A DNA stretch of 64,000 nucleotides from the NCBI GenBank assembly GCA_900320595.1, contig ONSW01000010.1, forward strand, positions 1-64,000. The letters run 5' to 3'. The translations under genes were made by a program, and so were the position numbers. Of this stretch, positions 42,872-53,029 are shown piece by piece. Position 1 is the stretch's first letter. Every line of letters starts with the position of its first letter. The notes beneath the pieces were generated by a model. That model did not search any database. It was not told the DNA's origin and saw only the letters and a list, made by a program, of their open reading frames with translations. The DNA is from an uncultured Eubacteriales bacterium (GTDB taxonomy: Bacteria > Bacillota > Clostridia > Oscillospirales > Oscillospiraceae).

Positions 42872-43789
42872 ATGGAAACCGTATACGAGACCATTCAGCG
42901 CTCCTCGACGATCAGCTTTCCCGGGCTGTTCGGAGATTGGAGCATCGACCCGCCGGCGTTCTTCACGCTCTTCGGCCGGCCGATCTATTTCTATGGCGTG
43001 ATCATTGCGCTCGGCTTTCTGCTGGGCATTACTTACTGCGCGAAGAGCGCCAAACGCTTCGGCATCCGCGAGGACGACGTCTATGACCTGGTGATCTGGC
43101 TGATCCCGCTGTCGATCATCGGGGCGCGGCTGTACTTCGTGGCGTTCAAGCTGGACTATTACGCCGCCCATCCCGACGAGATCATCGCAATCTGGAACGG
43201 CGGGCTTGCGATCTACGGCGGCGTGATCGCCGGCGTGATCGTGATGCTTTTTGTCTGCCGCCGGAAAAAGATCCCCTGGCAGGCGATGCTCGATCTCATT
43301 ATCTACGGACTGCTGATCGGCCAGATCCTCGGTCGCTGGGGCAACTTCATGAACCGCGAGGCCTTCGGCGCCGAGACGGACATCTTCTGCCGCATGCAGC
43401 TTACCGCGCCGGACGGCAGCAGCATCTGCGTCCACCCGACCTTTCTGTACGAAAGCCTGTGGAACCTCATCGGGCTCGTCGGGCTGATCATCTGGGAGAG
43501 AAAAGGCGGCCGCCGCTATGACGGCCAGGCCGCGCTGGGCTATTTCTTCTGGTACGGCGTCGGCCGCACCTGGATCGAGGGACTGCGGACCGACAGCTTG
43601 TATATCGCCGGCACCTCGCTGCGCGTGTCGCAGCTGCTGTCGATCGTGCTGGCGCTCGTCTCGCTGGTGCTGCTCGTTGTGAACGCGCGCAAAAAGCACC
43701 CGCCGGAGGAGCTGTATGTCAACAAAGTCGCCGCCGCGGCGGCGGAGATCGTTCAAACAGAAAAAGGAGAGGAAACAGAGCATGAGTGA
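42872..43789 (+). CDS. lgt: Prolipoprotein diacylglyceryl transferase
   Basis: Lgt attaches diacylglycerol to lipobox cysteines in the membrane. Seven hydrophobic segments are seen, plus the Lgt signature GQILGRWGNFMNREAFG, the early GRPIYFYGVIIALGF and the late HPTFLYESLWN. The 305-residue length is normal. It is the enzyme for the six lipoproteins encoded in this window. Its stop overlaps the next ATG (ATGAGTGA). Confidence 0.97.
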   Translation: METVYETIQRSSTISFPGLFGDWSIDPPAFFTLFGRPIYFYGVIIALGFLLGITYCAKSAKRFGIREDDVYDLVIWLIPLSIIGARLYFVAFKLDYYAAHPDEIIAIWNGGLAIYGGVIAGVIVMLFVCRRKKIPWQAMLDLIIYGLLIGQILGRWGNFMNREAFGAETDIFCRMQLTAPDGSSICVHPTFLYESLWNLIGLVGLIIWERKGGRRYDGQAALGYFFWYGVGRTWIEGLRTDSLYIAGTSLRVSQLLSIVLALVSLVLLVVNARKKHPPEELYVNKVAAAAAEIVQTEKGEETEHE

Positions 43790-44231
43790 CACGATGGACA
43801 AGCTCACGAGCACGCTCGGCGAGCTCATGAAAAGGGCAAAAGAGGTCGGCGGACAGACGCTTGAGGCCGTGGACAAAAACGGCGCAGTGCGCGGCGCCTA
43901 CCAGCGAGGCACCGAGCGCACCAGGGCCTATGCGCGCATCGCCAGGCTGACGCTCGCGGGGAACAACGAGAACGACGAGCTGAAGAAGATCTACACGGAG
44001 ATCGGCAAGCTGTATTTCGAACAGCAGCAGGGAACGGCCAACGGCTTCTTCGCCCCGCTCTTCGCCCAGGCAAAGGAGAGAGCGGAGAACATCCGCGCGA
44101 TCGAGGCGGAGATCGACGCGCTGCGCGAGAAGATCGCCGAGGAGAGCGGCGAGAAGGACATCGAAGTCGAGATCGGCGCTTTCGACGACATCGTTTCCGC
44201 CGACGAAAAGGCCGCAAAGGGTGAAGAATAA
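43782..44231 (+). CDS. Hypothetical coiled-coil protein downstream of lgt
   Basis: The start ATG 43782 overlaps the lgt stop. 149 residues: a Lys/Glu-rich helical protein (DTMDKLTSTLGELMKRAKEV, a central LKKIYTEIGKLYFEQQQG, then IRAIEAEIDALREKIAEE). It resembles small helical proteins, many with a C-terminal zinc ribbon, found in Clostridia; here the ribbon is absent. No membrane segment. A terminator follows. Confidence 0.7.
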   Translation: MSDTMDKLTSTLGELMKRAKEVGGQTLEAVDKNGAVRGAYQRGTERTRAYARIARLTLAGNNENDELKKIYTEIGKLYFEQQQGTANGFFAPLFAQAKERAENIRAIEAEIDALREKIAEESGEKDIEVEIGAFDDIVSADEKAAKGEE

Positions 44232-44242
44232 ACAGTAAAAAG

Positions 44243-44284
44243 ACAGGGCGTGCCCCGGAGGGCACGCCCTGTTTGCGTTTTTTC
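44243..44284 (+). terminator. Terminator of the M16-lgt operon
   Basis: ACAGGGCGTGCC / GGCACGCCCTGT (12 bp), then a T-rich tail. Confidence 0.85.
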
Positions 44285-44315
44285 TGTTCTTTTGAAGAGA
44301 GAGTCCGCCGGGCGC

Positions 44316-44594
44316 TTATTTCATCTTCTTTGAAAGACGAAAGGCGGCAATGATGCTGAATATGCTCAGCGAAACGGCCGTGGCGATGAGCGTGAACTCA
44401 AAGCGAAGCCCCAAAAGATTCCGCGTGAAATAGACCGCGGCGAGCGCGGCGACATCCAGAAGCGTCCGGAGCATGCTCATGGCCGAGAGCTGCCGCGCGT
44501 CTCCGGCGGAAAACTTTTTCGTAATAACGGCGTTGAGCACCCCGAACAGGCCGCCCCAGACGAGGCCGACAAGAATCGAAAGAAAGATCTGCAT
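44316..44594 (-). CDS. Small three-helix membrane protein
   Basis: 92 residues with hydrophobic segments at the N-terminus (IFLSILVGLVWGGLFGVLNAVI), middle (LLDVAALAAVYF) and C-terminus (LIATAVSLSIFSIIAAF), ending KKMK. AAGGAG lies before the ATG. It resembles short ATP-synthase-I-type or hypothetical membrane proteins, but I cannot name a family. It stands alone, divergent from the cotF-like genes. Confidence 0.65.
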   Translation of the reverse strand: MQIFLSILVGLVWGGLFGVLNAVITKKFSAGDARQLSAMSMLRTLLDVAALAAVYFTRNLLGLRFEFTLIATAVSLSIFSIIAAFRLSKKMK

Positions 44595-44763
44595 GGAATC
44601 AGGCTCCTTGTGTGAAATCGTTGGAAAAAGTATAGCACATCCCGCGCCGGATTACGATGAAAAATTCAAAAAATTCTCGTTTATTCTCCTCATCGCCGCA
44701 GATACTAATACCGAACGACTGCATACGGCGCCGTATGACGGACGTTTAGTCTTATTTGAGGTG

Positions 44764-44943
44764 ATGAACATGAGTCCCAAAGAACTGCTTTATATCGAGG
44801 ACGCGCTCGGCCACACGCAATTTTTGATGACCCAGTGCCGCACGGCGGCCAGCCAGCTGACCGATCCCGCGCTGCGCGGCGAGGCGCAGCGCCTGGTCGC
44901 GGAGCACCAGAAGCTGTTCACCAGCTTTTACAATCTTGTGTAA
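44764..44943 (+). CDS. Small CotF-like spore coat-type protein
   Basis: 59 residues (MNMSPKELLYIEDALGHTQF). An all-helical piece with CRTAASQLTDPALR resembles the short half of CotF-type coat proteins. GAGGTG is directly upstream; ATG 44770 is an alternative start. It is followed after 13 bases by a second CotF-family gene. Confidence 0.7.
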   Translation: MNMSPKELLYIEDALGHTQFLMTQCRTAASQLTDPALRGEAQRLVAEHQKLFTSFYNLV

Positions 44944-44956
44944 GGAGGAGCGCGGC

Positions 44957-45205
44957 ATGAACGACAAGGAGATCATGGAAAACATTCTGATCACGACCAA
45001 GGGCGTCGTCGATCTGTATATGCACGGCACCGTCGAGTCGGCCACGCCGAACGTGCACGGCACGTTCAACACGGCGCTCGAAAGCGCGCTTTGCATGCAG
45101 AGCGACATCTACAAGGAGATGGCCGAGCGCGGCTGGTATCCGGCCGAGCAGGCCACCCAACAGAAGCTCGACGCCGTCAAGCAGAAGTACGCCGGGATCG
45201 CGTGA
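44957..45205 (+). CDS. CotF-family spore coat protein
   Basis: 82 residues: NDKEIMENILITTKGVVDLYMHGTVESATPNVHGTFNTALESA is the classical CotF fold segment, ending YPAEQATQQKLDAVKQKY. TAAGGAGG is the ribosome site. Together with the preceding small gene it makes the usual CotF pair and implies a spore-forming lineage. A terminator follows. Confidence 0.88.
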   Translation: MNDKEIMENILITTKGVVDLYMHGTVESATPNVHGTFNTALESALCMQSDIYKEMAERGWYPAEQATQQKLDAVKQKYAGIA

Positions 45206-45210
45206 GACGA

Positions 45211-45243
45211 AAAAGAGGGATGCGAAAGCATCCCTCTTTTTAT
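45211..45243. terminator. Terminator shared by cotF and the cyclo-ligase gene
   Basis: AAAAGAGGGATGC-GAAA-GCATCCCTCTTTT, a perfect stem with tetraloop and A/T tracts on both sides, between convergent genes. Confidence 0.93.
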
Positions 45244-45253
45244 GACAAAAGGC

Positions 45254-45820
45254 TTATTTCCGAAACACGCCCCGTTCGGTGACAAGGACGGAGAAGGCGC
45301 GGTCGTGCGGCTCGGTCGGAACGCACGCCAGTCGCTGCGTCTCAAAGGCGGTGAGGATCGCCGCGGCGCGCCCGCATCGGGCAAGATAGCGGTCGTAAAA
45401 GCCCATGCCGTGGCCGAGACGCCGCAGCGCCCCGTCAAAGCCCACACAGGGGACGAGCACGGCGTCGAGCGCTTCCGGCTCCAAACGGCGCGACAGGCGC
45501 GGATCGGGCTCCGGCACGCCGAAGAGACCGGGCACAAGATCGTCCCCGGGTACATAGGCCTCCATGATGCCGTCCGCCGCCGTGACGGGAAAGGCCAGCG
45601 TCACGCCGCCTCGCCGCAGCGTCTCGTAAAGGGGACGCAGGTCGCACTCGCTCCCGGCGGGAATATAGCCGAGCACCGCTTTGGCATCCCGCAGCTCCGG
45701 CAGGCTTTCGAGCAGGCGGCAGAGAGCCAGACTGTGAGCATGGCGCTCCCCGGCGCTCTGCGCGCGGCGGCGGGAGAGCGCGAGCGCGCGGCAGGCGTCC
45801 TTTTCTCTTTTCGCTTCCAC
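45254..45820 (-). CDS. 5-formyltetrahydrofolate cyclo-ligase
   Basis: 188 residues from GTG 45820 behind GGGAGGAGGG; the longer open frame overlaps the plus-strand G1P dehydrogenase and is not coding. Family blocks: the basic N-terminal KREKDACR, LGYIPAGSECDLRPLYE, and LVPCVGFDGALRRLGHGMGFYDRY (the ATP/folate-binding signature). It regenerates 5,10-methenyl-THF from 5-formyl-THF. Confidence 0.92.
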   Translation of the reverse strand: MEAKREKDACRALALSRRRAQSAGERHAHSLALCRLLESLPELRDAKAVLGYIPAGSECDLRPLYETLRRGGVTLAFPVTAADGIMEAYVPGDDLVPGLFGVPEPDPRLSRRLEPEALDAVLVPCVGFDGALRRLGHGMGFYDRYLARCGRAAAILTAFETQRLACVPTEPHDRAFSVLVTERGVFRK

Positions 45821-45904
45821 GCGTCTCCCTCCTCCCGGTGTTTTTCTCAGCATAGCACACCTTGCCTCTTCTGGCAAGAAGCGAGGAAAAAGCGGCCTGC
45901 GCAC

Positions 45905-45933
45905 TTGACGAAACGGGAGGGAAAAGGTATTCT
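45905..45933 (+). promoter_or_regulatory. Promoter of the G1P dehydrogenase gene
   Basis: TTGACG, 17-base spacer, TATTCT, 53 bases before the start codon. Confidence 0.6.
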
Positions 45934-45985
45934 TAAAGGTAGCGAAAGAAGCTCTTTTACGATATACGAAAGGAAGAATTGCCCT

Positions 45986-47224
45986 ATGATCCTTGACTGC
46001 AAGAAATATCTCGGCCCCTGCGACTGCGGCCGCGACCACGAGCTGCGCACCAAGCTCGTCGTATGCGAATACGGCGCGCTGAAGAACTTTGACAAGTACA
46101 TGGCCGACTGCGGCCTGACGGGCTTCCGCACCGTCATTTACGACACGAACACCTATAACCTGCCGTCGATGACCCACGTCGCCGCCGACCAGGAGATCGT
46201 GCTGGAGGCCGCCGGCCTGCACAGCGAAAAGGGCCTGATCGAGGACTGCATGACCCGCTTTGTCCGCAAGCCCGACTATGTCGTCGTTGTCGGAGGCGGC
46301 ACGCTGATGGACTTCGGCCGTTACAGCGCCTGGAAGCTCGGCATCCCCTTCGTCGCGATCCCGACGATCGTCTCCTCCGACGGCTTCACGGCCGACATCT
46401 GCTCGATCATCATCGACGGCCAGAAGAAGTCGATCCCGATGCAGGCGGCCGACGCGGTCATCTGCGACATCGGCATCGTCTCCGGCGCGCCGCGCTTCCT
46501 GACGATCGCGGGCGTGCAGGACATCATGGCCAAGTACGTCTCGATCGCCGACTGGAAGATCGCGCATCTCGTCGCGGGCGAGTATTTCTGCGAGAAGGTC
46601 TGCGATATGGCGCAGGAGGCGCTGGACATCATGGTGCGCTGCGCCCATGATCTGGCCGACGGCAAGGAGCCGGATTACGAGGCCATGGCCTATACGCAGA
46701 TGCTCTCGGGTCTGACGATGCAGATCCTCTCGAACAGCCGCGCCGCCTCCGGCGCCGAGCATCTGGTGGCGCATCTGGTCGAAATGAAGCCGCGCGGTTT
46801 TGAAAAGGCCCACGGCCTGCACGGCGAATGCGTCGGCGTCGGCACGATCATGTGCGCGGATGCCTACCACAAGCTGGCCGAGCGCGAGACGATCGAGGTC
46901 AAGCCCTTTGAGCCGATCGACGAGCAGTGGGTGCGCGAAGTGTTCGGCCCGCTTACCGACGGCATCCTGAAGGAAAACGAGAACGACGTACTCAAGACCT
47001 TCCCGCCCGAGAATATCAAGAACCACTGGCAGGAGATCCGCGAGATCATCGCCGAGATCCCCACGGCCGAAGAACTGATCGACCTGTACACGAAGATCGG
47101 CGCGAAGCACTCGCTCGAGGAGCTGGAGATCGACCCCGCCGTCAAGGACGACTTCCTTGACATCTCCTCCGCGATCCGCAACCGTCTGACGCTGGCGCGC
47201 ATGACCCGTCTGATCGTAAAATAA
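45986..47224 (+). CDS. sn-glycerol-1-phosphate dehydrogenase
   Basis: 412 residues; ATG 45986 after AAAGGAAG. An iron-containing-alcohol-dehydrogenase-like NAD fold with VVGGGTLMDFGRYSAWKLGIP and PTIVSSDGFTADICSI, the pattern of AraM/EgsA proteins. The conserved metal His residues (AEHLVAHLVEM, KAHGLHGECVGVG) are present. It makes G1P from DHAP. In Bacillus this feeds heptaprenylglyceryl phosphate lipids. It is monocistronic with its own promoter and terminator. Confidence 0.9.
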   Translation: MILDCKKYLGPCDCGRDHELRTKLVVCEYGALKNFDKYMADCGLTGFRTVIYDTNTYNLPSMTHVAADQEIVLEAAGLHSEKGLIEDCMTRFVRKPDYVVVVGGGTLMDFGRYSAWKLGIPFVAIPTIVSSDGFTADICSIIIDGQKKSIPMQAADAVICDIGIVSGAPRFLTIAGVQDIMAKYVSIADWKIAHLVAGEYFCEKVCDMAQEALDIMVRCAHDLADGKEPDYEAMAYTQMLSGLTMQILSNSRAASGAEHLVAHLVEMKPRGFEKAHGLHGECVGVGTIMCADAYHKLAERETIEVKPFEPIDEQWVREVFGPLTDGILKENENDVLKTFPPENIKNHWQEIREIIAEIPTAEELIDLYTKIGAKHSLEELEIDPAVKDDFLDISSAIRNRLTLARMTRLIVK

Positions 47225-47235
47225 CCGACAACAAC

Positions 47236-47272
47236 AAAACGCCTGAGCTGTCAAAAAGCTCAGGCGTTTTTC
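47236..47272 (+). terminator. Terminator of the G1P dehydrogenase gene
   Basis: AAAACGCCTGAGCT / AGCTCAGGCGTTTT, 14 bp with a 7-base loop and T tail; also shields the convergent zinc-ribbon gene. Confidence 0.92.
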
Positions 47273-47282
47273 TCTTTTTTCG

Positions 47283-47516
47283 TTATTCAGTTTTGTCGAG
47301 CCAGGCACGGACCTTGGCGGCGTCCACCCCGAGACCGGAGGAGATAAAGGCCGTCAGCTCGTTATAGTTCAGCGAGCGGATGCGCTCATAGTTCTTGATG
47401 CCGGGCTTTACGTCGTTGGTACGGCCTTCGATGTAGCCGCACTCATAGCACATCTGAACGGCATACTTGCGGTGAGAATCAAGCGTCATTTCGCTTCCGC
47501 AGCGGGGACATTTCAC
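47283..47516 (-). CDS. Small zinc-ribbon protein
   Basis: 77 residues: CPRCG...CYECG zinc ribbon in the first 30, then YERIRSLNYNELTAFISSGLGVDAAKVRAWLDKTE, a helical tail. The ribosome site GGGAGGC is 14 bases upstream. It is a conserved hypothetical in gut Clostridia; function unknown. Confidence 0.8.
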   Translation of the reverse strand: MKCPRCGSEMTLDSHRKYAVQMCYECGYIEGRTNDVKPGIKNYERIRSLNYNELTAFISSGLGVDAAKVRAWLDKTE

Positions 47517-47753
47517 AGGGCAGGCCTCCCATCGGTATAGGTTGTATTTTCATGTTATCCCATCTTGGCGAAAAAAGCAAGTAATAAGTAAACGATTATC
47601 CATGCGTCAAGGGCGAATTGCGAGAGAATTTGTGTTCTGGCAAAGGCGCTTTTTCGATGGCATACTTTGTGTATGTCGAGAAAAAGGGACGAAGGCAGGG
47701 CGCAAATGGTCCGCAAGGCGCCGAAGACGTATGGGTCATCGTTTGCTTAAAAA

Positions 47754-49550
47754 TCAAAACGGCCAGGTCGGCAGCCAGCGATAGAGCAGCGAGGCGGTGT
47801 GCGTATCGAGCTCCGCGCCCCAGAGCGCGGGATAAAAGAACACGAAGACCGCCGCGGCGAGCGCCGTAAAGCCCCAGACCGGGATGCGCCAGCGCGCGAG
47901 ATTGTCCCGCATCAGCGTGAAGACATAACCCATCACCAGCACCAGGAAAACCGTGCACGGGAAATAGTGATAGGCAAAGGTGATGCGCGTGATGAACATC
48001 CACGGCACAAGCTGCGCGAAATACCCCAACAGCAGGAACAGCGCTTTTTTCTCCCGGCGGAAGAGCGCGCAGAAGGCCAGCACGAAAAGGGCGATCAGCC
48101 CGCCCCAGCAGAGGATGGGATTCGTAAACGCGCCGAAGCTCGAACGCGCGGTGCCGTTATAGTCGAGATAGTACAAGATCGGCCGGATGTCGAGCATCCA
48201 CTGATACCAGCGGGAAGAATAGGGGTGCGTCGCGTTCACGCCGCTGTGATAGCGGAACATATAGCCCTGGTTGTCGAGCACGGTCTGCAGGTACTCCTTT
48301 TTGAAGTACATGCCGGGGCCGTGCAGCCCCCTGGCCGCGCCGTAGGGATAATAGGAGAGATAGTAGACGAGCGCGGGGACGAGCACGAAGAAGCAGAGAC
48401 AGAAGAGAATGTTTTTTCCAAACGCTTCGAGCGCGCCTTTCTTTTCACGCACAAGGCGGAAGATCCAATGCAGCGCCCAAATCACGCCGAGGCCCGCCCC
48501 GGCGTAAAGACAGGTCCACTTGCACGCCGCGCCCACGCCGAAGAAAAGACCGGCGAGCGCGAGGTCGCGCGGCCGTCCCTCCGCCGGCGCGGGGGAGAGA
48601 GAGTCCCCGCTCTCAGGGAAGAGCCAGCGGTACATGAAGTAATACATCGCCAGCGTGAAGAACACGCCGTAGGTGTCGATCGTGGCGATGCGCGTCTGGA
48701 CAAAGTGCATGAAATCGGCGGCGAGCAGCAGCGTGCAGCAGACGGGAACGCTGCCCCGTCCGAAGAGCCGCCGGGCAAAGGCGTAGACGAGCGGCAGCAT
48801 CGCCACACCGAAGAGCGTCCCGGTAAAGCGCCAGCCGAAGGGCGTTACGCCCCAAATCGCCATGCCCAGCGCGATCAGCAGCTTGCCCAGCGGGGGATGG
48901 GAGATCTCATAGGGGTTCATGCCGCGCATATGCTCAAGAGCCGTGCGAGCGTGGTAGATCTCGTCAAAATAGCTCGAGTTGAAGAACGTGCTTTTTGCCG
49001 GCACAAGACCCTGCTCGTCGGTCAGCTCGCTCACGGTCCGCCAGGGGAGGGCCGCGCCGTCAGCGCCAAAGAGCGCAAGCTCGCCCAGCTCCGGCGAGCC
49101 GTAGGCGGTCAGCCGCACATAGCGCGCCCGGCCGGAGAGGGACAGCTCGTGCCACTTTATGAGCGCGATATAATTTTGCTCGAGCTCGCAGACGTCGGCA
49201 AAGCTCTCGCCGTCCTCCGACAGGGCAATCGTATAGCCGCCCGTGCCGATCACGCTGTACGCCATCGCGCGGGAGAGATCATACGTGCTGCCAAGCTCAA
49301 GCGTCACGCTCTCGCCCTCGCGGAGGGCGACGGAGCTTTGCGGCGCGGACATGCTGCCGAGATGGGAAAAGGCGGCGACGGCATAGAGCAGCGTGACGAG
49401 CACGACGGCGAGCGTCTCGCCGCGCGTTTCTCCGCGGCTTTCGCTCACGCGGCGCTTTGGCAGCGCGCAGCTTCGAAGCGGCGGCAGCAGGCAGAAAAAG
49501 CCCGTGATCAACAGCGCGGTCAGAACAGGGAAAATGGCAGTCAGTTTCAT
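47754..49550 (-). CDS. GT39-type protein O-mannosyltransferase-like membrane protein
   Basis: 598 residues with about ten membrane helices. The early block YFDEIYHARTALEHMRGMNPYE and SHPPLGKLLIALGMAIWG are the signature catalytic Asp-Glu loop and HPPLGK motif of PMT/GT39 enzymes using polyprenyl-phosphate sugars. An unusual beta-rich insertion (about residues 70-165; VALREGESVTLELGSTYDL) precedes the catalytic loop and resembles a discoidin-like domain. Last gene of the minus-strand unit that begins with glpK. Confidence 0.85.
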   Translation of the reverse strand: MKLTAIFPVLTALLITGFFCLLPPLRSCALPKRRVSESRGETRGETLAVVLVTLLYAVAAFSHLGSMSAPQSSVALREGESVTLELGSTYDLSRAMAYSVIGTGGYTIALSEDGESFADVCELEQNYIALIKWHELSLSGRARYVRLTAYGSPELGELALFGADGAALPWRTVSELTDEQGLVPAKSTFFNSSYFDEIYHARTALEHMRGMNPYEISHPPLGKLLIALGMAIWGVTPFGWRFTGTLFGVAMLPLVYAFARRLFGRGSVPVCCTLLLAADFMHFVQTRIATIDTYGVFFTLAMYYFMYRWLFPESGDSLSPAPAEGRPRDLALAGLFFGVGAACKWTCLYAGAGLGVIWALHWIFRLVREKKGALEAFGKNILFCLCFFVLVPALVYYLSYYPYGAARGLHGPGMYFKKEYLQTVLDNQGYMFRYHSGVNATHPYSSRWYQWMLDIRPILYYLDYNGTARSSFGAFTNPILCWGGLIALFVLAFCALFRREKKALFLLLGYFAQLVPWMFITRITFAYHYFPCTVFLVLVMGYVFTLMRDNLARWRIPVWGFTALAAAVFVFFYPALWGAELDTHTASLLYRWLPTWPF

Positions 49551-49617
49551 GTGATTCTTTCCGTACAGAGATGAGGATAGGGACGCTCCTGCTCGGAGGA
49601 CGGGAGCGGGGGAGACT

Positions 49618-50262
49618 TTAAAACGGATGCAGAAAGAAAGCGACAGACAGGCCGAGAAAAATCAGAAACCATGTAAGGCATCGGATGGCCGTGCCTCCGC
49701 AGCGGCTTGTGCAGATCTCAAAGGGATCGCGGGGGTTGATAAAAATGGGGTATTGGGGATGCAGATTGTCGATCTGGAGAAACTCATTTTGAAAATGAAT
49801 ATTTGCGTACGCAGTCGTTATGCAATAATGCCCATTCCATTCAAAGCCGAATACAGGGTAGCAATAGGGGAGCCGGAGAGAATGCTTGAGAAGAAGGAAG
49901 TCCGCACAGACGCGCTGCGTACAGCGCAGCGGAACGACGACACCGTAATAAACGGCAAAGAAAAGCATGAGGAGGGCGCAGCTGCCGCAAAGAGCGCAAA
50001 AAACGATGCCGCGCGTTGCGGGAACGAGATAGAGAACGGCGGCAACCAGGCTTATCAATACAAGAAAAACGCCGACAAGCTTGTGGATCGATCTGTCCTC
50101 CTCGCGGTCAAAAAAAGAAGTGACCTCCCGGATTGTCGCCGTCTTGCCCTTCCAGTCTTTTTGAATGGGGCGGTGGCCTTTCAACTGCGCTACGCCCAGA
50201 TTAAAAGAAATAAAGGAAAAAGAGAGTATGGCAAGAAGAGAATAGAGTTCGACCTTTGTCAT
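49618..50262 (-). CDS. Membrane protein of unknown family
   Basis: 214 residues, four hydrophobic segments (LLAILSFSFISFNLG, LVGVFLVLISLVAAVLYLV, FCALCGSCALLMLFFAVYYGVV, LTWFLIFLGLSVAFFL). A soluble loop before the last helix contains YPVFGFEWNGHYCITTAY and QYPIFINPRDP, reminiscent of DUF3592-like proteins but without a clear match. Its ATG overlaps the HAD stop (ATGA). Confidence 0.65.
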   Translation of the reverse strand: MTKVELYSLLAILSFSFISFNLGVAQLKGHRPIQKDWKGKTATIREVTSFFDREEDRSIHKLVGVFLVLISLVAAVLYLVPATRGIVFCALCGSCALLMLFFAVYYGVVVPLRCTQRVCADFLLLKHSLRLPYCYPVFGFEWNGHYCITTAYANIHFQNEFLQIDNLHPQYPIFINPRDPFEICTSRCGGTAIRCLTWFLIFLGLSVAFFLHPF

Positions 50263-51068
50263 CGGATGATCTCGTGCAGCTCCTTGACGCTGGGCAGGAT
50301 ATAGTCGGGCTGCCGCTCGGCGGCCGCGGCCATCTCCGCGCTCGTCTCGCCGGAGAGCACCAGCACGCTCACCGCCCCGGCGTTCTGCGCCACGGCGATG
50401 TCGGTATAGAGCCGGTCGCCCACGCAGCAGATCTTTTCGTTGGGCACGCCGGTCATGGCCGAGATCACGTCGACCATGTTGCGGTTGGGCTTGCCGATAT
50501 AGGTCGGCTCTTTCCCGCTGGAGGCCGTCAAAAGGGCGCAGATGCTGCCGCAGTCGGGCAGAACCTCGTCCGCGGGCATCGGGCAGACCCAGTCGGGGTT
50601 TGCGGCGATAAAGGCCGCGCCGCGGCGCAGGAAGTGGCAGGCGCGCTCAAGCTTTTCATAGACGAGCTCGGTGTCAAAGCCCTGCACGACCACGTCGACC
50701 GTGTCGGCGTCCGTGTGGCCCAGCTCGTCGTTGACGAGGTGGATGCCATAGCTCTTCAGCTCGCGGTGAAAGGCCTTCGTCCCGGCGATGTACACGCTCG
50801 CGCCGGGGTGGCGCTGGTTGAGGTACATGCCGGTGGCCATGCCGGAGGTAAAGACGTTTTCCCGCTCGCAGGGGAAGCCCAGACGGCGCAGACGGGTGAT
50901 GTAATCCTCGCCCGCGCGGGAGGAGTTGTTCGTAAGATAGATGTATTGTTTCCCCATGCGCGGGAAATCAAACATCAGCTCGCGCGCCCCCTCGTACACG
51001 TCGTCGCCCAAATACAAGGTGCCGTCCATGTCGAAGAGGAACAGTTCGCAGTTTTTCAGCTTATCCAT
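50259..51068 (-). CDS. HAD-IIA sugar/glycerol phosphatase (NagD/PGP-like)
   Basis: 269 residues: motif I FLFDMDGTLYLGD, motif II LTNNSS, and motif III/IV CCVGDRLYTDIAVAQNAGA. The IIA cap is in the middle. Such enzymes dephosphorylate small sugar phosphates, including glycerol-phosphate or 2-phosphoglycolate. glpK is directly upstream on the same strand, which favours a glycerol-phosphate link. A second, truncated copy of its first 19 codons sits upstream at 51185-51253. Confidence 0.9.
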   Translation of the reverse strand: MDKLKNCELFLFDMDGTLYLGDDVYEGARELMFDFPRMGKQYIYLTNNSSRAGEDYITRLRRLGFPCERENVFTSGMATGMYLNQRHPGASVYIAGTKAFHRELKSYGIHLVNDELGHTDADTVDVVVQGFDTELVYEKLERACHFLRRGAAFIAANPDWVCPMPADEVLPDCGSICALLTASSGKEPTYIGKPNRNMVDVISAMTGVPNEKICCVGDRLYTDIAVAQNAGAVSVLVLSGETSAEMAAAAERQPDYILPSVKELHEIIR

Positions 51069-51128
51069 TCAAACCTCCATATTCTATCGCGGCGAAGCCC
51101 AGCGTAGCGGGTTCGACGCGAAAAGGAA

Positions 51129-51190
51129 GAATAATGTCGCCGGTCAATCCCGTGCCGCAAGCGGCGCGGGATGACCAGACGGCGTTATTC
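51129..51190. repeat. Imperfect ~60-bp palindrome upstream of the HAD gene
   Basis: GAATAATGTCGCC...and...GACGGCGTTATTC close an inner GCCGC-AA-GCGGC hairpin. It lies between the duplicated and the intact HAD starts and would form a strong cruciform or hairpin. Confidence 0.6.
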
Positions 51191-51253
51191 TGACGCGGTG
51201 CCGTCCATGTCGAAGAGAAACAGTTCGCAGTTTTTCAGCTTTGTATAATCCAT
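51185..51253 (-). pseudogene. Duplicated, truncated start of the HAD gene
   Basis: The minus-strand frame MDYTKLKNCELFLFDMDGT matches the true HAD start MDKLKNCELFLFDMDGT almost base for base. It then ends ASE-stop. It lies 24 bases past the glpK stop, where the HAD gene should start if glpK-HAD were contiguous. The DNA between the two starts (51069-51184) carries a strong palindrome. Confidence 0.8.
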
Positions 51254-51276
51254 ATCATCCTCGAAACGTTAAAGAA

Positions 51277-52794
<1,518 letters not shown>

Positions 52795-52959
52795 GGCGGG
52801 GTTGCTCCTTTCGAAAATTGCGGCAGTGCGCATAAAACTCATACAAACATTTTAGTACGAAAGCCGTCAACTTGCAACGGAAAACTTCACGTCCCGGCGC
52901 GGCGGGCGGGAAAAGCATAAAAAAACTGTAAACTTTCCCGCCGGGGAGAAAAAAAGACT

Positions 52960-52987
52960 TTGGAAAAAACCGGCGGGGTGGTATAGT
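52960..52987 (+). promoter_or_regulatory. Promoter of the plsC-like gene
   Basis: TTGGAA (52960-52965), 16-base spacer, TATAGT (52982-52987), 42 bases before the start codon. Confidence 0.55.
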
Positions 52988-53029
52988 TTATTAGAGCAAC
53001 TCATTAATTCATCCGGAGGGCATACTGCC

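Noticed and set aside
47618..47869. 83-codon frame MAYFVYVEKKGRRQGANGP
   Set aside because: It overlaps the end of the GT39 gene antisense and turns into Arg-rich nonsense; at most a transcribed non-coding segment.
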